Below, one piece after another: positions 34,390 to 42,285 of a stretch of 64,000 nucleotides of DNA (position 1 is its first letter; every line of letters begins with the position of its first letter). Under the pieces are notes generated by a model that made no database searches, had not been told where the DNA came from, and saw nothing but the letters and a program-made list of their open reading frames with translations. This stretch comes from Bacteroidales bacterium (GTDB taxonomy: Bacteria > Bacteroidota > Bacteroidia > Bacteroidales > UBA3824). The stretch spans positions 62,001 to 126,000 of the forward strand of contig JAEERW010000008.1 in assembly GCA_016286055.1 (NCBI GenBank). The letters run 5' to 3'. The position numbers and the translations under genes are program-made.

Positions 34390-34461
34390 GTGGGAATAGT
34401 ATAGCGGTTAGAACACTTCTTGTGTAGAGTTGAGACGCGAGTTCGAATCTTGCTTCCCACA
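34390..34461 (+). tRNA. tRNA-like gene, best fold His (GTG), degenerate
   Basis: A 7-pair acceptor stem (GTGGGAA/TTCCCAC) and a good T-arm (GCGAG-TTCGAAT-CTTGC) are clear. The D-arm (GTAT/GAAC) has one mismatch and one G-U. The anticodon arm ACTTC-TTGTGTA-GAGTT has one mismatch and one G-U and would give anticodon GTG. The spacer base at position 26 seems to be missing and position 37 is T, both unusual; the discriminator is A, and the base before G1 is T rather than the G expected for tRNA-His. CCA is not encoded. It may be a functional odd tRNA or a decaying one. Confidence 0.5.
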
Positions 34462-34478
34462 CATTTTTTTATTTTTTT

Positions 34479-35171
34479 ATGCACGCTAAACGAGGATATT
34501 TACCAACTGACGAAGAGAGTTTTTCTCCCGAGGCGGTGGAAAAAATGCGGACGGCTTCGCGCCACGTATGTTATCTCATCAACGAGGGCTACGACCTGCA
34601 AATGGCTTCTACTTTTGTGGGAAACCATTTTGCGCTTTCGGAACGTCAGCGTGTGGCAGTTGTCCGCAGCATAGCCACCAACGAGCAACTCAACATCCGA
34701 AAATCAAAGGAGAAAACCACCGTCAGCGGTGAGGAGGTTTGGATCGACGGCTTTAATATGATAATCTCGTTGGAGGTAATGCTCAGTAATTCAATGCTTT
34801 TTGACTGTATGGACGGCACTATCCGCGACCTTGCCGCCCTTCGTGGCACATACCGCATAATCCCCGAAACCGAAGAGGCTCTCCGCATACTTTTCGACAC
34901 GTTGAAATCTATGAACGTGGCAACAGTCAACATCCTCTTAGACGAGCCTGTCTCCAACTCAGGACGCCTCAAAACACTCATCGCCGAGGTTGCCGAAAAC
35001 TATCCATTCGGTTTAGACATCCAACTTCACCGTTCCGTAGACCGCACCCTGTGGCAAAAACCCAACGTCATCTCCTCCGACTCCATCATCCTCGACCACT
35101 GCCAAAGTTGGATCAACCTGATGAGGCACTGCGTGGAAGGAAGGGAGGTAGAGATGTTGAAGGTGTGGTAA
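34479..35171 (+). CDS. DUF434/DUF5616 family protein
   Basis: 230-residue soluble protein with two parts: a helical N-terminal DUF434 region (KRGYLPTDEESFSPEAVEKM, LINEGYDLQMASTFVGNHFA, LSERQRVAVVRS) and a C-terminal DUF5616 region. The C-terminal part has conserved VWIDGFNMIISLE, MDGTIRDLAALRGTYR and LDEPVSNSGRLKTLI. The conserved Asp and Asn-Ser-Gly-Arg residues look like a nuclease or PIN-like active site, but no activity is established. It starts 17 bp after the tRNA-like gene and may be read from the same promoter. Confidence 0.82.
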   Translation: MHAKRGYLPTDEESFSPEAVEKMRTASRHVCYLINEGYDLQMASTFVGNHFALSERQRVAVVRSIATNEQLNIRKSKEKTTVSGEEVWIDGFNMIISLEVMLSNSMLFDCMDGTIRDLAALRGTYRIIPETEEALRILFDTLKSMNVATVNILLDEPVSNSGRLKTLIAEVAENYPFGLDIQLHRSVDRTLWQKPNVISSDSIILDHCQSWINLMRHCVEGREVEMLKVW

Positions 35172-35211
35172 AGGGCTAACATTTGGTGGAAATTGACAAA
35201 CTGCTTGTTTT

Positions 35212-35531
35212 TCATTTTTTTTTAATACCCCCTCCTACCCTTTTTCTTACAGCATCATCTTCGGGTTGTATTGTTGTCAGATTATCTACAAATCCATTTT
35301 TACCGAATGTTTGATAGTCGCAGTATTTTGTGAGTTTATTTGAGTCAAAAAAAGCGTATTTGTAAGTTGTCCAAGTATATTCGTCACGAGGATGTGTTTC
35401 GCCCCAAGCATAATAATCACCATACTCCCACGGATTATTCGCCCCAAAATTGCAGGTTGCCCACAATGTACCCGACGGTAATTCAAGGTTAACGTATTTA
35501 TGAGATGTTGAGTAGAAATCCTTGGTTAATA
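35212..35531 (-). pseudogene. Fragment of a Fibrobacter-major-paralogous (Fib_succ_major) domain
   Basis: The minus-strand frame reads KYVNLELPSGTLWATCNFGA followed by EYGDYYAWGETHPRDEYTW, the classic start of this extracellular domain. It breaks off at EDDAVRKRVGGG and a stop, where the domain normally continues for about 80 residues. No start codon exists. It follows the last gene of the five-gene operon in a different frame, suggesting that the upstream protein once continued into this domain, or that a fragment was left by recombination. The end of the fragment coincides with a CTCCTACCC motif. Confidence 0.65.
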
Positions 35532-36506
35532 ATTGTCTATTAATTGAGGAACTGATGGTTGTTGGTTGGTTTGGTTTTGATGTCTATTTCGAAGCCTCAA
35601 TAGTTCTCTATCGTTGGAAACAATATATGAAATGCCATTGCCAGATATCCAGAAATCATTTACCGTAGTCAATACTATTCCGCCAGTGTATTTCAATACT
35701 ACCGTAACAATAGTCAATCCTTCATCAGTAACGTTTTTGGTGTCTAATATTTCTATATGTATTTGTCTTTTTCTATTTAAATCACTCAAAATGCTTAAAT
35801 AGCCATCCCTCAGCACTTTGCTAACACCGGCATCCTTATTGTATTTCTCTACTATTTCGTCTTTCATAGTGCATTTTTCGTTACCATATTGCAAAATCGT
35901 TTCAACGAGTTCTTTTTTATGTGTATCATATGGTGAGGCTAACCACTCGTTTAAGTATCGAACATAATTGTGAACAACTTGTTCAGCCGGTTGTGAATAA
36001 TCCATTTTGATTTTTTGCTCTGTATCGATTACTACTTCCATTGGGTTTGAACGACCTTTGTCTATATAGCCAATTGTATTATTGTTAAAAACCCAAAACT
36101 CAGTATCCGTTGTCATAGATATTTCTCCTGTATATTTCAGGGTTGCTGTTACAATATCCTTGTCTGATTGATATTCGACATCTTTTATTTTAATAATTTG
36201 TACACGGATTGTTCTATTTTTAGTTTTTTCGCTCAGTATTCTCAGATATGTATCTCTAAGGCATCTGTATCTACCTTCGCCGTATTTTTCTACTATTTCG
36301 TCCGACATAGTGCAAGCACCATTTAAATAAGTTAAAATGTTAACAACTCTTTGTTTTTTATCGAAATCGTATGGTGAAGCAAGCCACTCGTTTAGTGCGC
36401 TTATATAATTTCTAACCACATCTTCGGGATTTTGAGACCAAACTGTGGAATGGGTTGTTAAAATTACAGTTATAATTAAAAAAAGTTTGATATAAAATCT
36501 TGTCAT
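35526..36506 (-). CDS. Exported protein with two copies of an unnamed domain (operon gene 5)
   Basis: 326 residues with a signal peptide (LFLIITVILTTHSTVWSQ) and two tandem copies of a roughly 130-residue domain (about 27-165 and 178-305). Each copy runs NPEDVVRNYISALNEWLASP ... CTMSDEIVEKY ... YLRILSEK ... ATLKYTGEI ... FWVFNNNTIGYI. The pattern of helices, then a curved sheet, suggests an NTF2-like or lumazine-binding-like fold, which is inference. A Gln-rich tail precedes the stop. Copy 1 is about 95% identical in DNA to the N-terminus of the next upstream gene. Confidence 0.7.
   Translation of the reverse strand: MTRFYIKLFLIITVILTTHSTVWSQNPEDVVRNYISALNEWLASPYDFDKKQRVVNILTYLNGACTMSDEIVEKYGEGRYRCLRDTYLRILSEKTKNRTIRVQIIKIKDVEYQSDKDIVTATLKYTGEISMTTDTEFWVFNNNTIGYIDKGRSNPMEVVIDTEQKIKMDYSQPAEQVVHNYVRYLNEWLASPYDTHKKELVETILQYGNEKCTMKDEIVEKYNKDAGVSKVLRDGYLSILSDLNRKRQIHIEILDTKNVTDEGLTIVTVVLKYTGGIVLTTVNDFWISGNGISYIVSNDRELLRLRNRHQNQTNQQPSVPQLIDNY
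36046..36434. repeat. 389-bp direct repeat, copy A
   Basis: Matches 38116-38504 with about 21 differences (about 95% identity by eye), offset 2070 bp. It covers the shared N-terminal domain of operon genes 4 and 5 but not their signal peptides. Confidence 0.85.
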
Positions 36507-36518
36507 AGTAAAATCCTC

Positions 36519-38564
36519 CTATCGACCTAACCATATTTGTATACCTGCATTGATATCTTGAAATAGATTATATTTACCTATATTATGCTGATAACCAAGC
36601 GTAAAACCAATTCGTCCAAATTTTAGCATAATTCCAATCTCGCCGTCAACGCCGTTGTGGATTTTTGTCGCATACATATCTACACTTTGACTATAATCTG
36701 TTTTATGTTCATATCCGGGGTATTTCTTGACGTGTGCGTAATTACCATAACCTAACGTAAAATAGTACCCAAAAACGTCATTGAGTCTGATAAACGGACC
36801 TATATGATAGTAAAGTCTGAATACACCTTTATCTATATACGTTTCTAAATCAGATTGTTGCGCAGGGGTAATAGTCCATATTTCTTCAAAGTAATAACCT
36901 TCCGGATTGTAGAGGGTTTCGTCATTTCTTCTTGACCATACATATTTTGTGTAATTTGAAAATCCACCGTTAATAATCAATCCCCACTTCTCATAATAAC
37001 CAAAAGCAACGCCCAACGACATACCATAAGGTGCACTTGGAGAATATCTATAACCTACAATAAATCGATGTTGTGGGTTACTCCGTTTTTGCAAGACTTT
37101 CATCCAATAATACATTCCTAGATGATAATCTGAAAACTGATTATCTCTGTCAATGTTTTGTGTGTAGCCAAACGACAGTGCAAAACGCTTGATTTTTACC
37201 ATTACACCCGCTTCTCCTTCAAATCCGTTGTGAATTGTAGGGGCGTATAGATTGCCGTCGTATGATTTGACTTCGGCGTATGTACCGCAGCCCGCAGCCG
37301 CATACATATACATAAAGTCGAAGATTCGGAACATTGGTCCGAATCTGATGTATGAGCGGTATAAGCCTTTGTCGTTAGTTTCTGATAATGGATCGTTACC
37401 TAAGTCAGATGTTGAATGTAAATTGCTGATTCTGAATGTGTCTAAAAGATTGCCTGTTTCAGTGTTTCTGTTTTGCCAATTTGTAAAAGCAAGTTTTGAA
37501 AAACCGCCGTTAAGAATAAATCCTATTCTTTTGCATTTTCCAACCGATATGCCACCCGACATAAGAGTAGGTGAAAATGTACAACCTAAAAACCAATTAC
37601 TTTGCGCTACCTGAGAGTCAGAAAATCGCGGCATTACCACTGTAAAATCCTTTTGATAAGCCTTTACTGTCTTGGATTTTGTATGTCCGTTTTTTTCTAT
37701 TCTGATAGTATGTCTTTGGTCGGCCGAAACCGAAATTGAATTATTGCTTTTTCCATAATTTACGCCGTCAACAAATAGGTTGGCGTCATATTCCTTGTCT
37801 ACCTTCATTTCAACCGTTGCTGATTTGAGTGTGATATGTCTCTCTATCGGTTCTCCTGTAAGATTTACTGAAAATGAGACAGTTCCAAAAGTCGGTTTTG
37901 ACACGCTGACATAGTGATGTCCGTATGTCAGATTAATAACGAACTCTTTGTCATTGGCTTTGTAAGTAGTGTAATCAACTTTGATATCAGCATTTGGTTC
38001 TGAGATTTTTAGAATTAGGTATGCCTTTCCTGTATTTTTGTCAGATGATTCAACTTGAATAATTTTCTCTTTTTCAATTATTTTCTCAACTTCAACAATC
38101 TCAATTTCTTTTTGTTTTGAACGACCTTTGTCTATATAGCCAATTGTATTATTGTTAAAAACCCAAAACTCAGTATCCGTTGTCATAGATATTTCTCCTG
38201 TATATTTCAGGGTTGCTGTTACAATATCTTTCTCTGATTGATATTCGACATCTTTTATTTTAATAATTTGTACACGGATTGTTCTATTTTTAGTTTTTTC
38301 GCTCAGTATTCTCAGATATGTATCTCTGAGGCATCTGTATTTACCTTCGCCGTATTTTTCTACTATTTCGTCCGACATAGAGCAATCACCATTTATGTCT
38401 GTCAATATGTTAACAACTCTTTGTCTTTGATCAAAATCGGTTGGAGATGCAAGCCATTCGTTTAGTGCGCTTATATAATTTCTAACTACATCTTCGGGAT
38501 TTTGTGCAGATAATCCAAAAGAGATAAGACAAAGCGTGAGTACAAATAATACTTTATTTTTCAT
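36519..38564 (-). CDS. Exported PEGA-domain protein with two barrel-like repeats (operon gene 4)
   Basis: 681 residues. Signal peptide (VLFVLTLCLISFGLSAQ); one copy of the operon's shared domain (about 22-165). Then a Glu/Lys linker (VEKIIEKEKIIQVE) and two PEGA-like beta domains (about 190-335, LFVDGVNYGKSNNSISV) lead into two tandem 160-170-residue C-terminal repeats. Each repeat contains IHNG-x-x-GE-x-G-(V/I)MVK or similar and NGGFSNYTKY/NGGFSKLAFT, with many alternating aromatic strands, so an outer-membrane barrel is likely. No named family covers the whole. Confidence 0.7.
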   Translation of the reverse strand: MKNKVLFVLTLCLISFGLSAQNPEDVVRNYISALNEWLASPTDFDQRQRVVNILTDINGDCSMSDEIVEKYGEGKYRCLRDTYLRILSEKTKNRTIRVQIIKIKDVEYQSEKDIVTATLKYTGEISMTTDTEFWVFNNNTIGYIDKGRSKQKEIEIVEVEKIIEKEKIIQVESSDKNTGKAYLILKISEPNADIKVDYTTYKANDKEFVINLTYGHHYVSVSKPTFGTVSFSVNLTGEPIERHITLKSATVEMKVDKEYDANLFVDGVNYGKSNNSISVSADQRHTIRIEKNGHTKSKTVKAYQKDFTVVMPRFSDSQVAQSNWFLGCTFSPTLMSGGISVGKCKRIGFILNGGFSKLAFTNWQNRNTETGNLLDTFRISNLHSTSDLGNDPLSETNDKGLYRSYIRFGPMFRIFDFMYMYAAAGCGTYAEVKSYDGNLYAPTIHNGFEGEAGVMVKIKRFALSFGYTQNIDRDNQFSDYHLGMYYWMKVLQKRSNPQHRFIVGYRYSPSAPYGMSLGVAFGYYEKWGLIINGGFSNYTKYVWSRRNDETLYNPEGYYFEEIWTITPAQQSDLETYIDKGVFRLYYHIGPFIRLNDVFGYYFTLGYGNYAHVKKYPGYEHKTDYSQSVDMYATKIHNGVDGEIGIMLKFGRIGFTLGYQHNIGKYNLFQDINAGIQIWLGR
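38116..38504. repeat. 389-bp direct repeat, copy B
   Basis: Partner of 36046-36434 (see copy A). The near identity suggests recent duplication or gene conversion. Confidence 0.85.
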
Positions 38565-39306
38565 AATATAAATTATTTAATATCAACCTTTTATCTTTAT
38601 CGTTTATTCGTTCAATACTCGTTATCAGCCATCCTGCGTTATATGTCTGACGTTCAAATTCTTTTATTGTGAATATCCATCCGGGAAGTTGGAGAAACAT
38701 AAACTGCAACTCGCTGACATATTCTATGTTAAGAAGTCCTGAATTAATCATTGTATAAAAAACTGCCGTTTGGTCTAACTCGTAGCGTTTTTGTGATACG
38801 CTTAGAATGGATTCGGCTTTTATTCGGCTGAGTTCCATAAAGTTGGTTTCGTGGGCGAGAGGTGTTATCAGTGTGTTGTCGTTTTTGGGCGGCGTCAAGG
38901 AGAAGAAATCGCCTTGTGCCTTTGCTACAACCCATTTATAAAGGTCTTTGCCATAGGTTTCAACGTTCAATATCAAAATAAAATCAACACTTTTACCTTT
39001 GTATTTGCCTGCACACGTGGCTATGGCAAACCAAGAGGTGTCGGCGAAATTTAGTTTCGCACCCGATTTTGTAGCATCCTTTGCAAACTGTTGTGCCGCT
39101 TTGTATACCGAATCTTTTTCAGAGCCGAGCATCTCGCTGTCGAATAACCCGATGAGGTTTTCTCTATTGTTGAAACGGTTCATAAAACTTTCTACAAGTT
39201 TTATCCGGCTTTGAAACAGAGAATCGCCACTGCCGATAATAACTTGCGCATATACGTTGATATTAAACGATATAAAAACAGTAATGAGAATTAGTACCTT
39301 ATTCAT
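38554..39306 (-). CDS. Exported protein of unknown function (operon gene 3)
   Basis: Unrecognised. Starting at the ATG 39306 (MNKVLILITVFISFNINVYA), the product has 250 residues and a signal peptide; the longer frame to 39336 would put ten charged residues before it. Notable blocks are RIKLVESFMNRFNNRENLIG and WFAIATCAGKYKGKSVDFIL, then a C-terminal SELQFMFLQLPGWIFTI. No lipobox or membrane segment beyond the signal. The 3' end overlaps the next operon gene by 11 bases. Confidence 0.68.
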   Translation of the reverse strand: MNKVLILITVFISFNINVYAQVIIGSGDSLFQSRIKLVESFMNRFNNRENLIGLFDSEMLGSEKDSVYKAAQQFAKDATKSGAKLNFADTSWFAIATCAGKYKGKSVDFILILNVETYGKDLYKWVVAKAQGDFFSLTPPKNDNTLITPLAHETNFMELSRIKAESILSVSQKRYELDQTAVFYTMINSGLLNIEYVSELQFMFLQLPGWIFTIKEFERQTYNAGWLITSIERINDKDKRLILNNLYYEK

Positions 39307-39307
39307 T

Positions 39308-39985
39308 TTACAGTCTTGTTGTTTCACCTGCGGCAATATCGCCTAACTTCGGGATTAAGTCATCGCCCCAAATAGTTTTTTCTGCTACAAACCAAACGGT
39401 AATTGTCTTTTTGGTGCGGTCTGCGTATGCAGTTAATTCACCACGTCGACCTATAAAGTCCTGTGAATAAGATACTACACATTGATATCTGTCGCCCACT
39501 TTTTTGATATTGGTAACATCCATTGCTTCAATGTCAGTGCTTGTGATTGTTACATCGGTGTAGGTACGTTTTTCAACAATCATCTTTATTAATCGGTCGA
39601 AATACTCTTTTACAGGGCGTGTGGTTTTGATGGTTCTGCCCTTGGAGTTTTTGCTTGTGGTTTCCATCATTACGGGTGCGCCCTTTGTACCGTTTTCAAG
39701 TGTAATAGAATCACCTTCGTTTAGGAATAGCGCAATTGCTGCCTTGCGAAACTTGTAACGGTCGTTGACTGTTGGATGACCATTCTTTTGCGTTGCGGTC
39801 ATTGATGAGATGTAGTCGTTCATCTGTTTGACGCACTCTTTTGCTCGCTGTTGCAGTAGTTTTTGATGCTCTTCGTTGTTAACGTCAGGCATATTAATTA
39901 CTATACCTGCGTCTACAATGGTTGTCTGTGCCTGTAATGCGTTAAAACATAGCGCAATACTCAGTGTAATTAATAGTTTTTTCAT
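39308..39985 (-). CDS. Exported protein, divergent relative of the operon's shared domain (operon gene 2b)
   Basis: 225 residues with signal peptide LITLSIALCFNALQAQ. The body follows the same order of elements as the duplicated domain in the next genes: an N-terminal helix (CVKQMNDYISSM), EYFDRLIKMIVEKRTYTDVT, IEAMDVTNIKKVGDRYQCVV and a C-terminal TITVWFVAEK strand. Conservation is too low to be sure by eye. It lies 3 bp after gene 2 and 1 bp before gene 3, so translation is probably coupled. Confidence 0.68.
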   Translation of the reverse strand: MKKLLITLSIALCFNALQAQTTIVDAGIVINMPDVNNEEHQKLLQQRAKECVKQMNDYISSMTATQKNGHPTVNDRYKFRKAAIALFLNEGDSITLENGTKGAPVMMETTSKNSKGRTIKTTRPVKEYFDRLIKMIVEKRTYTDVTITSTDIEAMDVTNIKKVGDRYQCVVSYSQDFIGRRGELTAYADRTKKTITVWFVAEKTIWGDDLIPKLGDIAAGETTRL

Positions 39986-39988
39986 AGT

Positions 39989-40864
39989 TCATCGTGTTTT
40001 ATAGTATTCTCTGACATATAATTGCTTGATTTTTCCATCTTCCATAACTTTCGCAACAGGTACGGCGCGTAGAAGAATTGAACTCATTGTAATGCGTAAC
40101 AGATAATTATCAATGGTCATTCGGTCAATTAGCGTCCGTCCATCCTGTCCTAATACGAACACCATACAATCGTCTGTGAAGATTTCATCTTGATGAGGCG
40201 CATCCTTTTTGCTGCCTACAATCAAGTCGAAATATTGTTCCATATCGGTGGTTGGATTGTTCTGCGGTATGTCGTCTATCTGATGGTTACTATTATTGGC
40301 AATTGGAAGAGAACCACACTCTTGCAACTGCGCTTTGAAGTTGCCGTCTCCTGAATTAAAGAGTGTTTCTAGTTCTATTTCTTGATCCTCCAACATTTCT
40401 AAAAATCTCTCGCAAATGTCCGACAGGTTACATCCCGAGGCAATCAAAACGCCACAAGTTTTTAAGAATACCTCTCTGATACACTCCAACTGTTCGGGGG
40501 CAATATAAAGACTTCCTCTGTTGTTTGATAGAGAAGTGCTTATGTCATTGCCACATACCGCCGAAAACGAAAGTATCAGTTTTGGATTCTTTACCGCCAA
40601 CTGATTGTGAACTTGTTCAAAATCTCCGCCTCCGATATTGCAATAGATAATGATATCTTCGGCGTTGCACTTAACATTGACGGCATTGTCTTGAAAATCA
40701 GACAAAACGTTAGTTTCTTTTAACGCAGTATTTACGATGTCGGCAAAATTACGTTTGAAGTATTCGCGACATTGTTGATATGGTGAGTCGATAATCCAAT
40801 GGATTTTTTGCGCCTCAGATGTCGAAACTATTAGTGTAAATATTATAATAATTATCTGTTTCAT
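39989..40864 (-). CDS. Exported protein of unknown function (operon gene 2)
   Basis: Unrecognised. 291 residues with a signal peptide (IIIIIFTLIVSTSEAQ). The N-terminal half has several cysteines (positions around 33, 66, 76, 104, 129, 137, 145, 150) that could form disulfides. A low-complexity acidic/Asn linker (about 190-215) follows. The C-terminal part reads CMVFVLGQDGRTLIDRMTID and ends in basic residues. It begins 7 bp after the membrane gene that heads the operon. Confidence 0.65.
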   Translation of the reverse strand: MKQIIIIIFTLIVSTSEAQKIHWIIDSPYQQCREYFKRNFADIVNTALKETNVLSDFQDNAVNVKCNAEDIIIYCNIGGGDFEQVHNQLAVKNPKLILSFSAVCGNDISTSLSNNRGSLYIAPEQLECIREVFLKTCGVLIASGCNLSDICERFLEMLEDQEIELETLFNSGDGNFKAQLQECGSLPIANNSNHQIDDIPQNNPTTDMEQYFDLIVGSKKDAPHQDEIFTDDCMVFVLGQDGRTLIDRMTIDNYLLRITMSSILLRAVPVAKVMEDGKIKQLYVREYYKTR

Positions 40865-40871
40865 AGTGGTT

Positions 40872-41654
40872 TTAATATTCGTTAATGATTAAGTTTCCAT
40901 TTTCCACTGACAGAAAGTCGCAGTCGCCGGTAGAATTTTTTATCATCCTAAATGATTTTTCGTCTGCAATCCATTGTGATTCAATGTATTTGGTCTCGCT
41001 TGGTATTTTTAGCGAACCGCCTACCACGCCGTATTTTTCGCCACTTTTCAATAGAAGCATTTCTCCGTGTAGTTCTATTTCGGTATCGTAGAGAAAATCA
41101 ATCACTATATATTCTTCGCTATCCATATAGCCAAGTTTACCATTTTCGCGAACTTGTTTAAGCGATTTATAATCAGATTGTTTGAGTATTTTATTACATT
41201 CTGCAATACGGATTTTAATATCTTGATTGTCAGGATATTCATTAAGGGCTTTTGTTAGATGAGCCTTGGCGCGTGCTATGTTTTTTGATTTGAATAGAGA
41301 TTCGCCTATTTGAATCAATTCTTGTAAGTGCTCGTCAACAGGAGATTGACTAATCGTGTCATTTTGAGTTGATGATGGTTCAATTTGGTGTGTGTTTGTG
41401 TTTAAAAACCAATAAATAACTGCTCCGGCAATCGCTACTAAAACTAATATAGCAAAAAGGAGTGAGTGTTTTTTGTGTTTATGTTCGGGAGATGGCGGCT
41501 CAGGGTCTTTTATACCTAACGCTTCGTTTATTAATGTATTGAGTTGTGCATTAGACATACCTGATTCTTTCGCTTTCTTTTCTAAAAGAATGCGGTCAGA
41601 ATCATCTAATTCTCCATCTGCGCAAGCCGCCTTTATTAATTCTGTCAAGTCCAT
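40872..41654 (-). CDS. Membrane protein with TerB-like, TPR and WG-like parts (operon gene 1)
   Basis: 260 residues from the ATG at 41654 (MDLTELIKAACADGELDDSD). A TerB/DUF533-like helical domain (1-47) is followed by a His/Lys linker, one membrane segment (about 67-86, LLFAILVLVAIAGAVIYWFL), a TPR-like helical pair (about 115-165) and a WG-repeat-like beta part (NGKLGYMDSEEYIVIDFLYD). Topology should be N-in with the TPR/WG part in the periplasm. It heads the five-gene operon. A perfect 10-bp inverted repeat touches the start codon. Confidence 0.7.
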   Translation of the reverse strand: MDLTELIKAACADGELDDSDRILLEKKAKESGMSNAQLNTLINEALGIKDPEPPSPEHKHKKHSLLFAILVLVAIAGAVIYWFLNTNTHQIEPSSTQNDTISQSPVDEHLQELIQIGESLFKSKNIARAKAHLTKALNEYPDNQDIKIRIAECNKILKQSDYKSLKQVRENGKLGYMDSEEYIVIDFLYDTEIELHGEMLLLKSGEKYGVVGGSLKIPSETKYIESQWIADEKSFRMIKNSTGDCDFLSVENGNLIINEY

Positions 41655-41655
41655 C

Positions 41656-41694
41656 GCCTTATAATTTTGCGGACTAAAACTCTTATTATAAGGC
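41656..41694 (-). promoter_or_regulatory. Inverted repeat occluding the operon's start codon
   Basis: On the RNA, GCCTTATAAT and ATTATAAGGC pair perfectly (10 bp) around a 19-base loop, and the second arm ends one base before the ATG. The stem would cover the ribosome-binding region, suggesting translational control. Confidence 0.55.
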
Positions 41695-41699
41695 AAATA

Positions 41700-41960
41700 A
41701 AATAGCGTGAAACCGTCTCGTTGTTTTATTGCTTATTTAGAAACTGACGGCTCCGCCAAGAACCGTTAACGATAAATAAGCACGAAACGGCTCACGCTTG
41801 TACAGCGTGAACCTTGTTCGCCGCTTATTCTCTCGTTATTAAAATTTGGCGGATTTTACAGTTTCGAGAATAAGAGCGTAAAGCCCAATATTTTAATATG
41901 TTATATTTTTATTTCTGTCTGTTCTCTATGGTTTGGATTGTTTTGTACAAATATAATGTT
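41700..41960 (-). promoter_or_regulatory. Promoter and long structured leader of the five-gene operon
   Basis: TATATTTG (41948-41955, minus strand) is the nearest TAnnTTTG box and predicts a leader of about 285 bases before the ATG at 41654. The leader contains at least two hairpins: at 41791-41814 (TCACGCT against AGCGTGA) and at 41743-41765 (ACGGTTC against GAGCCGT). An imperfect long-range pairing links GTGAAACCG-type and CGGCTCAC-type stretches. No known riboswitch is recognised. Between 41960 and 42076 I see nothing definite. Confidence 0.45.
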
Positions 41961-42076
41961 TTTTTGTTTAACGTGTATACTGAATTTGTGTTTCAATCAT
42001 TTTTTGAGAGATGATTATGCCACCTCCACTACTCTCTTAATAATTGGATGCATAGAATTATAAATCTATGTCGATA

Positions 42077-42274
42077 TTAAGTATTTAATGTGTTGTAATC
42101 CACCTTTTTACGTTCCGTTTTAAGGTTACTTATAAACCTAACTGCGTCAAAATCATCGCAGAAACAGCTTTCTTCGCCTTCGTGGATGGCGTTTTTAAGG
42201 TTGCGGATTTTTTCCACCTCGTCGTAACTTGTTGGGCGGGTGTTTGGCTGACGTGATACTGAGTTAGAAATCAT
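42077..42274 (-). CDS. Antitoxin-like small protein (ParD C-terminal-type)
   Basis: 65-residue protein. Its middle, LKNAIHEGEESCFCDDFDAV followed by RFISNLK, resembles the toxin-binding tail of ParD/CopG-family antitoxins (usually ...EGIESGFVEDFD...FL..L). The N-terminus is short and lacks a clear ribbon-helix-helix. No toxin gene is next to it: downstream lies the leader of another operon. It follows the TPR gene by 11 bases and may be an orphan antitoxin. Confidence 0.55.
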   Translation of the reverse strand: MISNSVSRQPNTRPTSYDEVEKIRNLKNAIHEGEESCFCDDFDAVRFISNLKTERKKVDYNTLNT

Positions 42275-42285
42275 AACCCCCTCCC

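Noticed and set aside
42010..42070. CATAGA-N-TCTATG inverted repeat as a terminator after the antitoxin-like gene
   Set aside because: The stem is short and AT-only, without a T-run on the minus strand.
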